A stretch of DNA of 64,000 bases. It comes from Acanthochlamys bracteata. Taxonomy: Eukaryota; Streptophyta; Magnoliopsida; Pandanales; Velloziaceae. Both the position numbers and the translations under genes were made by a program. The stretch is from contig CM034126.1 in NCBI GenBank assembly GCA_019914995.1, forward strand, positions 10,607,001 through 10,671,000, given 5' to 3'. The notes below the pieces were generated by a model. The model ran no database searches, had not been told where the DNA came from, and saw nothing but the letters and a program-made list of their open reading frames with translations. This document shows positions 61,455 through 64,000 of this stretch, piece after piece; position 1 is the stretch's first letter, and the number at the start of each line of letters is the position of its first letter.

Positions 61455-62026
61455 TGTTGGATATAAAGACACTTTGATGAGCTTATAATCAAGCAGTCCA
61501 CAAGTAGCTGATAGTCCACCATTTAGTCCAACATAGCTCTTACGGTAGTTATGTTCAGATTCATTCATGAAAAAATGATGTCCAGATTCATAAGGAAGTT
61601 ATGTCCAGATTCATCTAACTACCATAAGGAAGTTATGCCCACGAACTAATTCCAAAGAGTTACTTTGGAGAGTTAGTTATTTAGTGGACTAACTACAAAG
61701 GATTTTCTTGCATCCTATATATATGTCCCAAATGTGTGGGATTTGTGATATGTATGAGAAGTATACAAAGAAGCATGCAAAGAGAGAAGGAAAGCAAGAA
61801 AGCAAAGTTGTAAACATATATTGTAATCTCATCTTATAGTGATATTTTTTTTTTGTGTAACCACACCACCGTGGGATTTTTTTCGTTTTTTCCCCACGTA
61901 TATCTTGGTGTCGTGTGATTGCTTTCTTTATTTTTAACAATCTCAACTTGAATTGCAAAATCTTAGTGTGTGCTATTCATTCCGCTGTGCTAATTTTCAT
62001 TCGTTCACACTACCGCATTCACAACA
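61455..62026 (+). repeat. 3' LTR of the copia element
   Basis: 572 bp, starts TGTTGGATATAAAG just after the purine-rich AAATGGGAGATT and ends CATTCACAACA, followed by GAATG. Confidence 0.92.
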
Positions 62027-62773
62027 GAATGGAAGTTGCCGGTGCAGTTGACTTGGAGCTTGTAGGACAAGATGCTGGCAAGGTTTTTGATTCTTTTAAA
62101 CCATTTCAGTCTAAATAGCAAAGCCCGTGGCGTTAAAGATTTCATAAATTGAAGTTTGTGTTTCTTAGATATGTTGCATGGAAGAAGAACTGGAAATTCA
62201 CCACCAGTGACCTGATTGTGGTCTTGGGACTATTACTGAGGTTTACCTTATTCATTTCACATTTTTCGATCTATCGCTTCAACTATGTGGCTTTATACAT
62301 CTCCTGCTTCCTTGCAGTCTTTCTTTTGGCAATCTTTCGCTCAAGTCAAGAGCAACAGTGGTGGTGGTGGACTTTCGCAGATCCTTCTACGGTATACGAA
62401 ATGTCAAAACAGGTGATCTCGCTTTCTCATACGAATCTCTGCGCAAGTCTTTCCTTCTATAAGAAAACTTTCATGATCTCTCAGAAGTATGGGATTGAAA
62501 TTGTGCGTGACAAAAGTTTTCGAATATGCTTCATCCTACAATCCACTCTAAATATTCTAACCATGCAGGATACATAATGTTAATTACTTTCATCAACTGA
62601 GAAGGAGAACTTGGCTCACGAGTAGAATTCGAAAACGAAAATATATATTTCAAGGAATGATAAAAGAAATATACGCTTTACAATTCAAACATGCAGATCA
62701 ATTTGGAGTATATCCCTACAAATAGTACAATCATGTTACAGTTCTCAGCGCTAATATTATCAGCATTCTTCTG

Positions 62774-63019
62774 GCAGCGTTTGGGAACGTTTAAAACTTT
62801 TAAAATAAAATTTTTTTAAATAAAAATATTTTTATTTTTTTAAAAAATAAATTATATTTTTTTATTTTAAAAAAAATAATAAAAGAATTTTATTAAATAA
62901 ATTTTTTTATATTTTTTAGTTTTTAAATAAAGTTTCTGAATATTTATAAAAAATATGTTAAAAAATATAAAATTAAAAATTAAAAAATTACTTTTGGAAT
63001 AAGCAATGTCAAACGCCCT
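62774..63019. mobile_element. MITE-like insertion in the DapB-like pseudogene
   Basis: Left end GGCAGCGTTTGGGAACG and right end TCAAACGCCCTTGG form an inverted pair. The interior is almost pure A/T. It breaks the exon-like stretch ending LSA...SAF. No target duplication is certain. Confidence 0.45.
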
Positions 63020-63952
63020 TGGAGCTTATTACAAAATGGAATCGACCGTCGAACAATTTGCCTGAAACTGGAACATTACAGAGCGGACGCACAAGCAAGA
63101 TAAATAGACAACATGGTAATGTACCAAATGATTCTTTGGTTAACTCGTAGACTGCAATTGAATACACCAGCTGCAGCATCAGGCAAGCAAGTGTCATTTA
63201 CGTTTCAAAGATTCAGTTACAAGCTGTGACCGAACTGTTGGCATTCTATGAGAAGGTCAGTATGGTATGCTTTCCAAGCTCTTGAAATTTTCAATACCCA
63301 TTTATAAAATAGCATTTAATCCTTTTTCTACATATTCTATCTCAAGGTTGCCTCGTTGCTCCAACACTCCGCATTCTGTGCTCCTCCAGCAAGCTGCAAG
63401 TTCTGCTAGTTTCCACTATAACAACGTAGATTGAATCAAGGCCGAGATGTGTTAGAAACTTTCTAGTTTACTGAGCTGCAACATTGAGTACGATTTGATT
63501 GACCCATTTATTCATAGTGGGAAATGCTAAAATTATAAGACAAGAATATAAATTTATACTTGCTGCATTACCACAGATGATGAAATATCTATTTGAGAAG
63601 TAGTTGTATGCTTTCCAAAATGCAGGAGCTTCCATCACCTGATGCAAATCAGATAGCCAGCAATCTATCCAGTCTTGGACAGATGCAGAATAGAGATGTA
63701 ATCTCAACTTCTAACCCTGTAAGTCAATCATCAAAACCAAGGCAGACAAAATGATGAGACTTGACAAGGAAATCCACTAAATAGCATTACATTAACATTG
63801 CCGAATAAGTAAATACTCATATACCAATATATACATTATAGTAAGAAATCAGACATCGCAGAAATTAGGTTCTGGAATGCTACATTTAGTAACTACGGCA
63901 TTTCCTTATCATCTGATGTGTGAATGGTTACTTTAAATACAGGCATGGGGTC

Positions 63953-63974
63953 AGGGTTTAGGGTTTAGGGTTAG
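63953..63974 (+). repeat. short telomere-type repeat
   Basis: AGGGTTTAGGGTTTAGGG plus TTAG: about three units of the plant telomere word. Such telo-boxes are also promoter elements in plants, but no gene start is visible in the last 26 bases. Confidence 0.6.
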
Positions 63975-64000
63975 CTACTGGGGGAAGATTGGCATTTGAG

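Larger units (their letters stand above)
56748..62026 (+). mobile_element. Ty1/copia retrotransposon (Tork/Tnt1-like), defective
   Basis: LTRs are at 56748-57324 and 61455-62026, with perfect GAATG duplications (56743-56747 and 62027-62031). The primer site is complementary to initiator tRNA-Met. Domain order is gag, protease, integrase, reverse transcriptase, RNase H. By eye the LTRs differ at about two dozen positions plus small indels, so it is younger than the 6530 element. It carries stops, a frameshift, a protease active-site change and a deletion in reverse transcriptase. It inserted in a dihydrodipicolinate reductase exon. Confidence 0.95.
56469..64000 (+). pseudogene. dihydrodipicolinate reductase (DapB-like) pseudogene, split by a copia element and a MITE
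   Basis: This enzyme reduces dihydrodipicolinate in the plastid lysine pathway. Exon-like pieces: about 56469-56597 (leader with stops, then QPSPNNMK); 56671-56747 joined across the transposon to 62032-62082 (VTNGAIKDIGKAAIAEV, then MEVAGAVDLELVGQDAGK); 62169-62240 (CCMEEELEI; SDLIVVLG after a one-base shift); 62346-62412 (RATVVVVDF, one extra base, ADPSTVYEMSKQ); 62697-62773 (partial, stop in frame); and 63626-63718 (ELPSPDANQIASNLSSLGQ, donor GTAAGT). Removing the copia element and one GAATG copy restores an uninterrupted reading across the site, so the target was exon 2. Frameshifts elsewhere make it non-functional. The 3' end lies beyond the window. Confidence 0.8.

Noticed and set aside
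62149-62577. 142-codon frame with hydrophobic stretches suggesting a membrane protein
   Set aside because: It runs through introns and frame-shifted exons of the DapB-like pseudogene; the hydrophobic parts are intron translation.
63953-63974. Chromosome end
   Set aside because: Only about three telomere-type units embedded in unique sequence; a telomere would carry long arrays.
1-64000. CRISPR arrays, operons, bacterial-type features
   Set aside because: No regularly spaced repeats of that type; introns, LTR elements and MITEs show plant nuclear DNA.

Overview
The window is nuclear DNA of a flowering plant, most likely a eudicot. It is AT-rich, its genes have short GT-AG introns, and it is heavily loaded with LTR retrotransposons, a Mutator-like transposon and small MITEs. 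The species cannot be told from the sequence alone.

Four genes look intact and fall between 37 and 55 kb. They are an intronless arogenate/prephenate dehydratase-like gene (+, 37325-38461), a two-exon EG16-type glucanase (-, 40665-42146), a seven-exon PEX11 of the C/D/E type (-, CDS 43736-45110, with a probable 5'UTR exon near 47.3 kb), and a four-exon BAG1-like co-chaperone (-, 53151-54334). They belong to unrelated pathways: phenylalanine synthesis, cell-wall glucan hydrolysis, peroxisome proliferation and Hsp70 regulation.

Left flank (5-16 kb): a fructosamine-3-kinase pseudogene on the minus strand, recognisable exon by exon. Its last intron has grown to 7.6 kb through three nested insertions: an LTR-type element (5355-12456), inside it an old copia element (6530-11744, TSD TATTA), and inside that a solo LTR (8214-9717, TSD CTTAT). 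From 16 to 19 kb there are two groups of unidentified coding-like remnants and a foldback MITE.

Centre (19.7-35.1 kb): a Mutator-like element with long inverted ends and a broken FAR1/MULE transposase. Its right arm was split by a Ty3/gypsy element (25697-34892, TSD CCGTA) with 1.3-kb LTRs. All of its coding regions are broken, and its primer-binding site is deleted.

Right flank (56.5-64 kb): a dihydrodipicolinate reductase (lysine pathway) pseudogene on the plus strand. Its second exon was split by a Tork/Tnt1-like copia element (56748-62026, TSD GAATG), and a later exon was hit by a MITE. The copia element carries an inverted copy of its own R/U5 region just after the primer-binding site, which would make a 118-bp-stem hairpin in its RNA leader. 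Other items are an 18S rDNA fragment (48599-48820) and several PIF/Harbinger-type MITEs sharing one terminal sequence.
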